Assembly (NCBI GenBank): GCA_903813345.2 | Contig: CAIIXF020000003.1 | Location: 4,244,109 to 4,308,108, forward strand | Length of the DNA: 64,000 nucleotides | Origin: Owenia fusiformis | Taxonomy: Eukaryota; Annelida; Polychaeta; Sabellida; Oweniidae | Reading direction: 5' to 3' | Part shown: piece by piece, positions 1-11,053 of the stretch | Layout: each line of letters begins with the position of its first letter | How positions within the stretch are numbered: position 1 is the stretch's first letter | Position numbers and translations under genes: made by a program | Notes under the pieces: generated by a model | The model's input: the letters and a program-made list of their open reading frames with translations, nothing else | What the model was told of the DNA's origin: nothing | Database searches by the model: none

Positions 1-482
1 TCTATTGACTATCTTTGTATATTTATATGGTGTCTCGTAAGCCGATGTCGGCTGTTGGGTTTTTTAACACATGTATTTTACTTGTAATATTTTAGTAAAC
101 CTGTGACACAGAAATAAACTATTATTAAACTAATTAAACCGTGTGTTGAGCCAACATTGTTGTGTAAGATTCAAGATTTTATTGTGTTTCAAACCAAACA
201 CTTGGTTTCCTCACAAAATCAATTACAAGACATTTACATATAATTATACAGTTAAAAAAACAACATGCATTGTTTCACAAATACTATCATACAATCTAAT
301 TTTTTCCTTTTTCAAATAGCTCCCGACGCTGATTAAAAGGTTTATTTATAAAATGTATCAATTCGTTAACAATTTCAAAATCATCAGAAGTCATTAAAAA
401 GTTATATTTTTCTTCATCCGACATATTATCAAATGTGTCAATAAAACTTAGTTTATTAAGAATTCAAATCTACATTTTTTAT
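1..482. other. AT-rich non-coding stretch
   Basis: I see no gene here. Around 139-180 there is a diverged partial match to the 135-bp repeat that follows (the words gtgtgtt, ccaacattg and tgtgt in the same order), so the tandem family probably once reached further left. Confidence 0.5.
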
Positions 483-880
483 AGTTTCAATGGTTGAAAA
501 TCAATGGTTGAGTAAATCAAGGTTGAATAATTGTTGACTGTGTGTTAAACCAACATTGCTGTGTATGTATGCGTTTAAATCTTAGTTTCGTTCTTTCATC
601 ACAACAATAGCTCTCTGAGTTTCAATGGTTGAAAATCAATGGTTGAGAAAATCAAGGTTGAATAAATGTTGACTGTGTGTTAAACCAACATTGCTGTGTA
701 TGTATGCGTTTAAATCTTAGTTTCGTTCTTTCATCACAACAATAGCTCTCTGAGTTTCAATGGTTGAAAATCAATGGTTGAGAAAATCAAGGTTGAATAA
801 ATGTTGACTGTGTGTTAAACCAACATTGCTGTGTATGTATACGTTTAAATCTTAGTTTTGGTTTTTCATCACAGCAATTG
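483..880. repeat. 135-bp tandem repeat, three copies
   Basis: The word agtttcaatggttgaaaatc recurs at 483, 618 and 753, giving an exact 135-bp period. The first two copies are nearly identical and the third decays after about 840. The period is a multiple of three, but the reading frames contain stops and no protein is suggested. An open frame of about 110 codons on the minus strand (787-1119) overlaps the last copy and looks like chance. Confidence 0.9.
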
Positions 881-1305
881 TTTGAGAATCTCTTACTTTG
901 AGATGAAGGATAAAAAGGTTTTGATAAGTGAAAAGGGGGAACTTGAGATTGCCATACGTGTATAGTATATTTTATCACATTGCTTACATTTGTGTAGTGC
1001 CCCGTTGATGCCCACTGCCCGTCGACTGCCTGCGCAATGTACCAGTTATACCCAGGGTTATTTATCTCATTCCACCAGCCATTCACCCTATACCTATGAC
1101 GTAACAATCGTATATACATATGTATTACATACCTAGCGAAGCATTTGTATGGAAGTCAATGGGAAAGTTAGCGAGCTATATCCACCGATATTGCCCGATT
1201 ACCCCGATATAGCCCGCTTACCTCGTTTTGATATTAGATTTCTTTAATAACCATGATAATATCATGACGTCACGTCATTGATACAAAGTAACCATGGGAA
1301 CATCA

Positions 1306-1417
1306 GTTATGTCACTATGACGTGAAATATGCCTTCGTTCTTGCCCAAATATAGAGCCTCCCAAGGTCGGCCTATATTGGGAGAACTCAGGCATATTTCA
1401 CGTCATAGTGACATAAC
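1306..1417. repeat. Foldback hairpin with 29-bp perfect arms
   Basis: Positions 1306-1334 and 1389-1417 are perfect reverse complements of 29 bases. The 54-base loop holds a second, imperfect stem (cccaaatata against tatattggg). Such compact palindromes are typical of MITE or foldback elements. No clear target duplication flanks it. Confidence 0.85.
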
Positions 1418-1694
1418 CTCTAAATACAAAATATTATTGATTTATTGACCCTTAACTTAAAGCAAAAATATTTACTATAAATGTGTTTATACCACTTTGT
1501 TAGCCAGCATTTCACATATTTTTCACAACAGTTTGGCGTTTATAGTATCATCACCATATGCAGACTTCGCTAATGAAAGTGAATCGATATGGACGCAAAA
1601 GCTGGACCGGCACGGAATAACGGTTATATATTTGAATTTAAAACAGCCATGTGTCAAATTTGAAATCTATGATGCCCCCGAATAATTTAGAGTA

Positions 1695-2425
1695 TCACAA
1701 ATTCATCGTGTACACATAGGCACTGGGGTGATATTGATCTGACATCATGATGCAGAGAAATCGTAATTTTACTGAGAGGCTATACAAAAATAGAATCATT
1801 ATAAGCCACCTTAAAGTACTTACTCTAACTTTTCTTTTGTTATAGGCCAGTTGATCCCAAACATGTTTTCAGAAGCCATCACGCACTCAAAACCATCATG
1901 TGCATTCGGGCATGTCACAGCGTGCTTCATTGAACATACTTCTAAAGTATCACTCCATTTCTATAACATGACTCAAATAAGTTAAACATTGAATTCACCA
2001 CGCCCTCAAAACCATCATGTGCATTTGGGCAAGTCACAGCGTGCTTCATTGAACATACTTCTAATGTATCACTCCATTTCTATAACAAAATTGGAATTAG
2101 TTGAAAATAAAATTTTATGTTATAGATGAAATTCAAATTAGATAATAATGAATGTATTTACATAATGAAACAAGAGTAGTAGATTTGATATTAATATGTG
2201 TGTATTTAATAGCAATGATTACAAAAATCATTAAGATAATCTTAATAAATTACCAATAAGTTCATATTCGATGGCGGTCCAGGTTCAACAAGCGTACGCA
2301 GTCTGTTCATTTCATCCAAGATAACGTCTCTGATGTCTTGTGCGCTCAAATCTCCAGCATCCTGGATGCGGTCTTGTCCCTTCACACTAGTAAACGTCAA
2401 AAGTACAAATACTCCCACAATTGCG
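1695..2425 (-). CDS. Putative small secreted cysteine-containing peptide, multi-exon
   Basis: Three minus-strand exons join with matching phases: 2425-2254, 1960-1824 and 1779-1695 (stop TGA at 1697-1695). The first follows an acceptor ending tttaag. It encodes a hydrophobic stretch (AIVGVFVLLTFTSVKG) resembling a signal-peptide core and cleavage region, then an acidic, helical-looking segment rich in D, E and R; its donor is ttg|gtaatt. The second follows gttatag and carries three Cys (motifs EVCSMKHAVTCPNAHDGFEC); its donor is gttaga|gtaagt. The third follows ttttgtatag and adds one Cys. No initiator Met lies in the first exon, so a start exon must lie upstream. Secretion is inferred from the hydrophobic core; the family is not recognised and no function is proposed. 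Annotated as a partial gene model with an unknown 5' end. Confidence 0.5.
1988..2079 (-). pseudogene. Duplicated copy of the cysteine exon
   Basis: This repeats the exon at 1960-1824, including the acceptor (ttatag before 2079). In the shared part the two copies differ at three bases, all third-codon positions and all synonymous in the minus-strand frame. After HDGFE the sequence diverges: the next Cys is Gly and no donor site is visible. It is probably a dead or unused duplicate, although an alternative exon cannot be excluded. Confidence 0.45.
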
Positions 2426-3975
2426 CTTAAATAAAGAATGTTGAGTTATTGATATGACATATGATGTCTCTAATGTCTTGTGCGCTCAAATCTCCAGCAT
2501 CCTGGATGCGGTCTTGTCCCTTCACACTAGTAAACGTCAAAAGTACAAATACTCCCACAATTGCGCTTAAATAAAGAATGTTGAGTTATTGATATGAAAT
2601 TTGATGTCTCTAATGTCTTGTGCGCTCAAATCTGCAGCATCCTGGATGCGGTCTTGTCCCTTCACACTAGTAAACGTCAAAAGTACAAATACTCCCACAA
2701 TTGAGCTTAAATAAAGAATGTTGAGTTATTGATATGAAATATGATGTCTCTAATGTCTTGTGCGCTCAAATCTCCAACATCCTGGATGTGGTCTTGTCCA
2801 TTACACTTGTCAACATCAAAAGTACAAATACTCCCACAATTGAGCTTAAATAAAGAATGTTGAGTTATTGATATGAAATATGATGTCTCTGATGTCTTGT
2901 GCGCTCAAATCTCCAGCATCCTGGATGCGGTCTTGTCCCTTCACACTAGTAAACGTCAAAAGTACAAATACTCCCACAATTGCGCTTAAATAAAGAATGT
3001 TGAGTTATTGATATGAAATATGATGTCTCTAATGTCTTGTGCGCTCAAATCTCCAGCATCCTGGATGTGGTCTTGTCCATTACACTTGTCAACATCAAAA
3101 GTACAAATACTCCCACAATTGCGCTTAAATAAAGAATGTTGAGTTATTGATATGAAATATGATGTCTCTAATGTCTTGTGCGCTCAAATCTCCAGCATCC
3201 TGGATGCGGTCTTGTCCCTTCACACTAGTAAACGTCAAAAGTACAAATACTCCCACAATTGAGCTTAAATAAAGAATGTTGAGTTATTGATATGAAATAT
3301 GATGTCTCTAATGTCTTGTGCGCTCAAATCTCCAGCATCCTGGATGCGGTCTTGTCCCTTCACACTAGTAAACGTCAAAAGTACAAATACTCCCACAATT
3401 GCGCTTAAATAAAGAATGTTGAGTTATTGATATGAAATATGATGTCTCTAATGTCTTGTGCGCTCAAATCTCCAGCATCCTGGATGCGGTCTTGTCCCTT
3501 CACACTAGTAAACGTCAAAAGTACAAATACTCCCACAATTGCGCTTAAATAAAGAATGTTGAGTTATTGATATGAAATATATGTCTCTAATGTCTTGTGC
3601 GCTCAAATCTCCAGCATCCTGGATGCGGTCTTGTCCCTTCACACTAGTAAACGTCAAAAGTACAAATACTCCCACAATTGCGCTTAAATAAAGAATGTTG
3701 AGTTATTGATATGAAATATATGTCTCTAATGTCTTGTGCGCTCAAATCTCCAGCATCCTGGATGCGGTCTTGTCCCTTCACACTAGTAAACGTCAAAAGT
3801 ACAAATACTCCAACAATTGAGCTTAAATAAAGAATGTTGAGTTATTGATATGAAATATGATGTCTCTAATGTCTTATGCGCTCAAATCCCCAGCATCCTG
3901 AATGTGATTTTATGTCAACATCAAAAGTACGAAGACCTCCAAAATTGTACTCCAAAACCAAGAATGTAGAAATTA
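2325..3975. repeat. ~140-bp tandem array of 12 units built from the signal-peptide exon
   Basis: The word atgtctct recurs at 2464, 2604, 2744, 2883, 3023, 3162, 3302, 3442, 3581, 3720 and 3860, after a first unit at about 2325. The period is 139-140 bp. On the minus strand each unit holds the pyrimidine-rich acceptor (ttctttatttaag) and the first part of the exon at 2425-2254 up to AQDIRD. Only the lowest-coordinate unit continues to the end of the exon and its donor. Two variant types exist (cccttcacactagtaaacg and ccattacacttgtcaacat), and the last unit is decayed. The second variant has a 1-base shift, so most units are not constrained as coding sequence. Confidence 0.92.
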
Positions 3976-4199
3976 AAGGCAGTGATTCCTTACCATATAT
4001 GGTAAATTAAACTACAACCACATTTGGATGCGGCCAATTATCTGCTGCAAAAGTTCCATATATTAATTTACTTTTTCAAGCAAGGTGGAATCAACATTTT
4101 AAATTTAAAACTGCAATAAGATTCAGATTAATAAATAACTGTGACAAAGGTTAGCAAATTTAATACATGAATTCAAGAGATATCGGAAAACTAGGTCTA

Positions 4200-4692
4200 A
4201 CACCCCAGTCACATTTGTCGCACGGCGGCCGCAAGTCGACCGCAGAACAATTAAATCGGTGAATTTCTGCGGCGATCGTAGAAAAACTACGCTCGCCTTG
4301 CGGCCTCCGTACGGCGTATACAGATTTTTACAGGCCGCAGGGAAGGCGTAGAAATTATAACTCGGAGTTATAATATTTGTTCATTTCTGAGGTCCCCGTA
4401 GAAATCAACTGGCTCAACAAGATTGAATCATTATTTGTCAATGTTTCACGATCACTTTTCATTTGATATTACATCCTAGCACTTTGAATAACATTTATAA
4501 ATTGTCCTGATGTAAATAAAATGAAAAAAACTATTATTTATCAATAGAAATTTAAAATTCACCGTGCGGCTGCCGTGGGAAATGTGACTGCAAAAGTATG
4601 AGAGCGCAGAAATTCTGCGGCGAGCGTAGAAAAGCTACTGGCCGCAGAAATGATAGACCGCAAGGTCGCCGTAGGAAATGTGACTGGGGTGT
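4200..4692. mobile_element. 493-bp MITE with TA target duplication
   Basis: The termini are inverted: acaccccagtcacattt at the left and its reverse complement ending at 4692, each flanked by TA (4198-4199, 4693-4694). Just inside both ends lie GC-rich words (tgcggcg, cgtagaaa) repeated in both orientations, in contrast to the AT-rich core. TA duplication suggests mobilisation by a Tc1/mariner-type transposase; there is no internal coding sequence. Confidence 0.8.
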
Positions 4693-6852
4693 TAGATGTC
4701 AGATTCTGTGGACATTTAAACTTTCAAACATCCTATTACACTATTTGCTAACTGATTTTTTATTTTATATTAGATATTGAAGCCCTGCCTATAAGAAGAT
4801 ATAACAGTATTGATCTACAATAAATGCGTCTTTGCACTTTTTTAATGAAATGTTGTATAATCTAAAGGACCGCGAGTTGTTGAGTTTTTTCATGCATTTC
4901 GCTTGTGTTTTTCACCTAAAAAACATTGACAAACTTTTAAACGTTTTATTGACTATAATATTGCACTATATAACCCAGAAACTATTTCTCATTTTTAAGG
5001 ATTATCTATTGATTAACACACATGTATTTTCATTTTTCAAACTTCAGAGAGCTGGGAATCATTGATTGCGAATGCTTTTGAATAATATAAATGCATGTAT
5101 CATGTATGCCAATAATTTCTCAAACTGTGTAAATGGTACCCATTCCTTAATCCCCATTCCTTAATCTCCAGAATCTTCCCTTTGGGGAATTTCCCATAGT
5201 AATTCAATGGTATAGTTCCAAGCAGATTTTGAGATAACCGGAAAGTTAATCATCTTTAATACACACCTTATTGGGATGTGATATAAACCAAAATAACCCA
5301 AAAAGTGTGTATTAATGATTAACTTTTCCTTAAAATTATGTTATAGCCACTCACCTCTTCATGTTGCTTTGTCCAGTCTAAAACACGAAACAATATTTTG
5401 AAACAACCCTGCCATTTATAAACCAGAAAGCACAATTGGTATTCGCATGAATCATACAAAAAAAAATCCGTTTTTCATTTTTTTCATGCGAACCCGTGAC
5501 GCCAGATAAGGCGCTTGCGTTTTTGCTCACTTTTGATATATGAAATATCTATTTAACACCAGCATTTTAACAAATCGTGCATTCAATGATAATACGCAAT
5601 ATTACAGAAATTGCTACTGTCGATTTTACAAAGTAAATCGAACATTAAAGGTTACTTCACGACTATAATATTTCCCGAGGCAGGGCTGACGGACAAACGT
5701 TTGTCAAATCAGTGTTTTTCAGCGTTGTAAACGAATTCTAAACACAAATAACAATGTCTTTACCCAAATGAGTGATTTTGATGTGATTAGTTGTTCTAGA
5801 AAAATGTATAGGTTGCACACTCTCATTCATTAGTTTTGAGTTTTTTCTTATCGGAAGAACGTTGCTGACAAAAGTGTTTGCGATGTACAATAATATACAT
5901 GTACATCGCGGTTAGGCTTGCGTATGGCTGTTATGTGTGCTTTTAGTTGATCCTTTTGTCTATTCGGTTCTAGTCCTGTAGTCACGTTTCGTTTCAAACA
6001 TGCATCTACATGTGTATGTATGCATGATTACCAATCGGAAATAAAATGGGGTGTTCGAGTGTAAACATCCGTCACCTCTAATCAGATCGACTAACAAAAC
6101 ACCCTTGTTGCTTTTATCGAGTTTGCCGAGAGCTTGAACGTCAGCACGTTCAAATCAGGTAAATGAGTGCCGTAATCCCTAGGTTGGAGTTGAGACGCGT
6201 GTACATAGATAACAAATTAATAAAATGAAAGTGCACCCCGTCATATGGGAAACAAACCCCACTATCACAAACGTGAAATGAAACAATGTCTTATACCCCT
6301 CCCTCACTACCAAAGAAGCCAATGTTGTTTGGATCTCAACCCTATGGAAACAATTATTTTAAAATGTTTGTGAAATTACATCCCTTAATTTTTTCTCTGT
6401 AGAAGTCTAGCTTGTTCGAGATAATTTGCAATTAGTAAGATATAAAAGATTTATCGAGAATGAAGTTTTTTAATGATTATGTGCACGAATTTGCATTTTA
6501 GAAAAACAGCCCTCTCCTTTCGTCGAATAAAATTAACGATAATATAAAAACTGACTGCGATAAGAATGGGTTTGATACTTCATGCAAATATTATTCAAAA
6601 CGTAGAATGCATCACAAGAAGATGTATTATTACCACCTTGCCGGGCCAGTTCTAGGGGTTTTAGTGCTAGTTTAGAAGGCGTTCATTTTACTATATCGAC
6701 CTGAGAAATGTGTGACGTCATAGTGGTGGTCTATATGGACCGGTCTAGAATATATTCTGGACCGGCAATTTTCCCCGGGAAATTAGATATCGTTCAATGC
6801 GTAAGATTTTCTTGCTGTTTCAGTCCTGGTCGTTAACGGTGGTAATAATACT
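4693..6852. other. AT-rich intergenic stretch with small palindromes
   Basis: No gene supported. It holds a hairpin with ~24-bp arms at 5241-5266 and 5304-5327 (aagttaatcat...taatacacac) and a short palindrome near 5881-5908 (cgatgtac...gtacatcg). The open frames here are short, low-complexity and without splice support. Confidence 0.5.
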
Positions 6853-6952
6853 AATAACGTCATCTCTGCGAGCAATATAGTGAAATATTGGACCTTGGGC
6901 CTTCGGCCCTTGGTCCAATATTTCACTATATTGCCCTTAGAAATGACGTTAT
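6853..6952. repeat. Foldback with near-perfect 30-bp arms and a 3-base loop
   Basis: Positions 6872-6901 and 6905-6934 pair along 30 bases with only two mismatched positions, closing on a ttc loop. An outer stem (aataacgtcat at 6853 against atgacgttatt ending at 6952) adds 11 pairs after an unpaired step. The tip ggccttcggcc makes a very stable hairpin. MITE-like; it encodes nothing. Confidence 0.85.
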
Positions 6953-7189
6953 TGTACTATTACCTTTTTACCTGAACTGTTTTTTCTCGATGTTCTGGAC
7001 ACTTCATTTGCCTCACTTTGCATTTTGTTAATTTTAACTAAGTTTGAATGATTTGACTATACACAGCTGGAAATGCACATTTAAGGTGCATATTACGAAT
7101 ATGATAATATACAATCGAAATATACACGGGAATTTTACGATATTTGTTATACCGAAACTGAAATGCATTAATTTGTTTTTGAATTGTAG

Positions 7190-7239
7190 AAGAGTGACAT
7201 AGTATGTACAAGAGTGACATAGTATGTTACAAGATATGC
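7190..7239. repeat. Left remnant of the ~32-bp minisatellite
   Basis: The words gagtgacatagtatg and tatgttacaagatatgc match the array that resumes at 9647. The two parts were one array before the LINE relic between them was inserted. Confidence 0.75.
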
Positions 7240-7254
7240 ATCAGTTAGAATTAA

Positions 7255-8538
7255 CAGTAACGGTGACCATACTGATATCTTTAAATGTGAGAGGGGGGTT
7301 AAATAGGGGGACCCCCTTAGTCCATTAATGTTTAATATTTATGTCAATGATGTTGTTGAAGAATTAACACTCGAATCAGACTTAAAATTACAAAAACATA
7401 AAATAAGTTGCCTGCTATTTGCAGATGATTTAGCCATAATTACAAATGAAACTGATATGGAGATAAAATTGAAAGAATTAATATAAACAATTATTGTAAA
7501 CAATGGAACTTAGATATCAATACTGATAAAACTAAAATTGTAATGTTAATGAAAGTGGTAAACAATGTAATGATATATTCTACATGGGGGACCAGGTAAT
7601 TGAAAACGCATCAAAGTATACTTACTTGGGTATGGAATTCCATGCCAGCGGATCGATGAAACAAGCTGCAATTTTTATCAAATAAAAGGCAGAAAAGGCG
7701 AAATTCAAATTGATAATTAGTATGCTTACACATGGTGATATAAACCTAACCTTGTGCCTGAAATTATTTGATATATAAATAAAACCAATTTTATTATATG
7801 AATGCGAAATCTGGAGTGCTGGTCTAATAACTAATAAAGATCTTCTGAAAAATAAAGAATTTGGCCTTGAAATGAAATATGACAAGTCACTTCCACCGGA
7901 ATTACTACATCTATCTTTTTTGAAGTTTTTATTAGGGGTTCATAGAAAAACGAGTAATTTAGCTACGATGGGTGAATTAGGTAGATTCCCTTTGTTTATC
8001 AATATATTTTACCAACAAGTTAAATACTTGGATCATATAGAAAATGAAGGAACGAGTTCGTTATTAATTAATGCATATGCAGATAGTATTGAACTATCAA
8101 AAGTTCATAATCAACCATCATGGTACAATGACATTGATAGAATAATGGCATATGTTCAACCACAAGATACAAATTACATTAATAGCAAACCGCTTGATAT
8201 AAGAAAATCCTTGAAAAGAGATATATAAAATATTGGGAGAAAACTGTCAATGACATGACAATTTATAAAGACCAATAATTCCGAGAGATCAAAGAAAATG
8301 CAAATTATGTAAAATCAACACTGATACGGAAACTAATTTTATTTTTGAATGCCAAAAATTGGAAAAAATGAGATATGAATACTTTGGTACGTTTAACTCA
8401 ATTTGCCCAAATCTAACTGTATTGACTTCCGAAGAAAAGGCTTATTATATGTTTAATGCCGAGGGTAACATGTGTATTACCTTTTCAAAATACCTTTATG
8501 AAATAATTGAAAAGAGATCAACTATATTAACAACATAA
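7255..8538 (+). pseudogene. Reverse transcriptase C-terminal half, degenerate
   Basis: Visible in order: the RT B-motif block (GDPLSPLMFNIYVNDV, with a TAG where the family normally has Gln just before it); the catalytic C box CLLFADDLAIIT near 7410-7445; the thumb-like TYLGMEFHASGS; a conserved HLSFLKFLLGVHRKTSNLA and GELGRFPL block in the one long intact frame (7872-8228); and a C-terminal C-x2-C zinc-type motif (RCKLCKINTD...FIFECQK) ending at a TAA near 8538. Several frameshifts and stops make it non-functional. An RNA-dependent DNA polymerase of the jockey/CR1/L2-like assemblage is likely. Confidence 0.8.
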
Positions 8539-8559
8539 ACATATACATATAGGCTAATA

Positions 8560-9485
8560 GAAGTGGTTCGTACAAAAAAAACGCAACCCAAAGAAATCGC
8601 GATATCTTAGAAAATACTGTTCTAATTATGTTCATATTTTCAGGAAAGAAAGAAGAGACTGTGTATGTATAGCCCCTGTTGTTAGTTAGTAGTAAAAAAT
8701 GATGTCTTGGACACCTGCTCAAAAGACAGTTGTACTAGCAAAATACGAAAAACGTGAATGGAAAATAACTATATCTTGGAAAATATTAATTCAATTATGT
8801 TTATTTTTTCAGGAAAAGAAAGAAGAGACTGTGTATGTATAGCTCCTGTTGTCAGGAAGTTATGAAACATGATGCCTTGGACACCTGCTCAAATGACTGT
8901 TGTACTAGGAAAATCTGAAAACGCAGTCAGAGGTGACTACCACAGCAATAAAACCTAATAACTTTCTAACTATGGTGTTTTGGCACTTCAGATTTAGCAC
9001 AAATTATCGTTATTATATGTGTGGTGAATTTGTGAAGTTTCATCAAAATCACTCCAGGGACTTTATAGTCATGGTCAAAATGCCTTCTTAAGTCTCCCTG
9101 AACCAGGGCGTTTGACTGCGATTTCAAATCATTTCAGCCATGACAGTGAAGTCCCTGAAGTGATTTTGATTTCACTCTACAGATTTATCATACAGTGAAT
9201 GAAGATTGTTCGTGCCAAATTTGAAGAGCCAAAACACTATGGTTAGGAAGTTATTTTATTTTTTTGCGGTTGCAGTCACCCCTGACTGCGTTTTTCGCAT
9301 TTTGCTAGTACAACTGTTTTTTGAGCAGGTGTCCAAGGCATCATGTTTTACAACTATTCATTGACAGGAGCTATACACACACAGTCTCTTCTTTATTTCC
9401 TGAAAATATGAACATAATTGAACCAGTGTTTTTCAAGATATAGCAATTTCTTTGGGTTGCGTTTCTTTTGAACACCCTGTATATA
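8560..9485. mobile_element. Long foldback element with ~300-bp inverted arms
   Basis: The right arm read in reverse (from acagggtgttcaaaagaaac near 9485) matches the left arm from about 8572 onwards: acgcaacccaaagaaat, the agagactgtgt...tatag block and gacacctgctcaaa occur in both. The left arm contains an internal tandem duplication of about 190 bp (8585-8770 and 8770-8925). The arms meet near 9085-9120. It is inserted in the 3' region of the LINE relic, so it is younger than that insertion. Confidence 0.8.
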
Positions 9486-9646
9486 TCTAATGATCAGTCA
9501 ATCGCATGATATTGTCATTATATGCCATGTAAAATTTGCATTGTATGTTATTGTAGTTATATGTATAGTTTTAGTTTTATTTTATCATGTTTGTTTGCTG
9601 TACACTTACTCGAAAGGGATTTTTAGTACAATAAAGCATTGAATAT

Positions 9647-10810
9647 ATATGCCAGTGAATGAAACGAGTGTATGTTAAAAAATATAACATTGGGTGACAT
9701 GGTATGTTACAAGATATGCCAGTGAATGGCATGGTATGTTACAAGATATGCAAGAACAATTGGTTTTCAAATATAACGATTTTAACATTTGGCTTGTACC
9801 TTATATCCTTCCGACACATATCGAATGACTAGAATTATGGTAGGGGTTAAGAATACTTTATCTGTCAAAGGTTTTAACGTCTAAGATAAGATGTGTGTGG
9901 ACGAGTCTTGTAATTGATTAATGTTGGTTTTAAAACCCATGTAACAGAGGGTGGGCCGTTTTGCCCCACCCATGGGCCGTTTTGCCCCAGTCTCGACAAT
10001 ATTTTTGACCATTGAAAAATCACAGAAGAATAGTCCTCTGAATAGTCCTAGGAAAGTATAAAACTCTCGAAAAATGTAAACCACAAACCATTAATAAAGT
10101 GGAACATCAAAGTGCGCGATGATTGACAGATAAGAAAATACCCCGTACAGAACAACTTAAAATTAATTTTTAGGGCCGTTTTGCCCCATGTTCCCTTAGT
10201 GAGTGACATGGTACATGCCCTACGTTACAAGATATGACAGTGGGTGCCATGGTATACTACATAATATGATAGCGAGTGACATGGTACAAGATATGATATA
10301 CAAGGTACAATAAACAACAGTGGGTGACATAATAAGGTACAAGAAATGACAGTGAGTGACATGGTATGTTACACGATTTGACAATGAGTGACATGGTATG
10401 TTACAAGATATGACATGACAGTGTATACCATAATATGTTACAAGATATGACAGTGAGCGACATGGTATGTAAATTGATATGACAGAGACTGAGTGACGGT
10501 ATGTTACATGGTACGATTTGACAGTGAGTGGCATGGCATGTTATACGATATGGCATTGAGTCACATGATATGTTACACGATATGACAGTGAGTGACATGG
10601 TATGTAAATTGATATGACAGAGTTTGACATGGCATGTTAATGGCATGGTTTGTAACAAGATATGACAGTGGGTGACATGGTATGTTACAATATATGACAG
10701 TGAGTAACTTGGTATGTTACAAGATATGACATTGACGGACATGGTATGTTACAAGGTATGACATTGACGGATATGGTATGCTACAAGATATGACAATGAC
10801 TAAGAGACTC
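9647..10810. repeat. Degenerate ~32-bp minisatellite
   Basis: Variants of gacatggtatgttacaagatatgacagtgagt repeat across 9660-9750 and 10200-10810. The interruption at about 9755-10195 is unique sequence holding three copies of gggccgttttgcccc (two near 9953-9990, one near 10173). The open minus-strand frames of ~100 codons in the array consist of repeating VTYHVTHCH-type words and are repeat artefacts. Confidence 0.85.
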
Positions 10811-10865
10811 AAGTAATATGAGAGTGTGTAACATTTGGCCAGGACTACAGTCTTGGCACGGGATA

Positions 10866-11053
10866 AGGTCTTGCCCGTAGCCAACTTTTACCAGAAGGGG
10901 GAGATTTTTTCCAGGTTTTTCACAATTTTGGCTAAAAATCATGCGAAAAATTCCCAGAATGATGAAAACGGCATGATTTTGAAAGAATTTCTGGCCAGGG
11001 AGAGGGGGGGAGCTTCCGTTCCACCAGCTCCCCCTCTGGCTACGGGCCTGCCA
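10866..11053. repeat. Short foldback with terminal cccgtagcca
   Basis: tgcccgtagcca near 10872 is inverted as tggctacgggc at about 11038-11048, enclosing a G-rich and C-rich interior with no credible gene. The purine-run plus ctggctacgggcc motif recurs in degenerate form near 39000 (gctggcaacgagcctg) and 45572 (ctagctatgggcctg), so this looks like a dispersed MITE family. Confidence 0.6.

Larger units (their letters stand above)
7240..9646 (+). mobile_element. 5'-truncated non-LTR retrotransposon relic with its 3' end
   Basis: The relic sits inside the minisatellite, with atatgc at both junctions (7234-7239 and 9647-9652) as a likely target duplication. It begins inside the reverse transcriptase and keeps the ORF end at about 8538 and a 3' region ending near an aataaag motif at about 9630. 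5' truncation with target duplication is characteristic of target-primed reverse transcription. The 3' region itself carries a foldback element (8560-9485). The clade was not resolved. Confidence 0.75.

Noticed and set aside
1864-1986. Plus-strand reading of the cysteine-exon region (EAITHSKPSCAFGHVTACFI)
   Set aside because: It is open and protein-like, but the substitutions between the two copies are non-synonymous in this frame and all synonymous on the minus strand, which also has consistent splice phases.
2325-3975. CRISPR-like array
   Set aside because: The units are contiguous 140-bp tandem copies without unique spacers, in an animal genome, and derive from an exon.
6872-6934. tRNA or riboswitch-like structure
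   Set aside because: It is a single long hairpin with no cloverleaf, anticodon arm or conserved tRNA boxes.
7038-7220. 60-codon minus-strand frame
   Set aside because: It overlaps minisatellite words and shows no domain or splice signals.
10220-10742. Minus-strand frames of about 105-113 codons
   Set aside because: They are translations of the ~32-bp minisatellite, giving repeating VTYHVTHCH-type words; no independent coding evidence.
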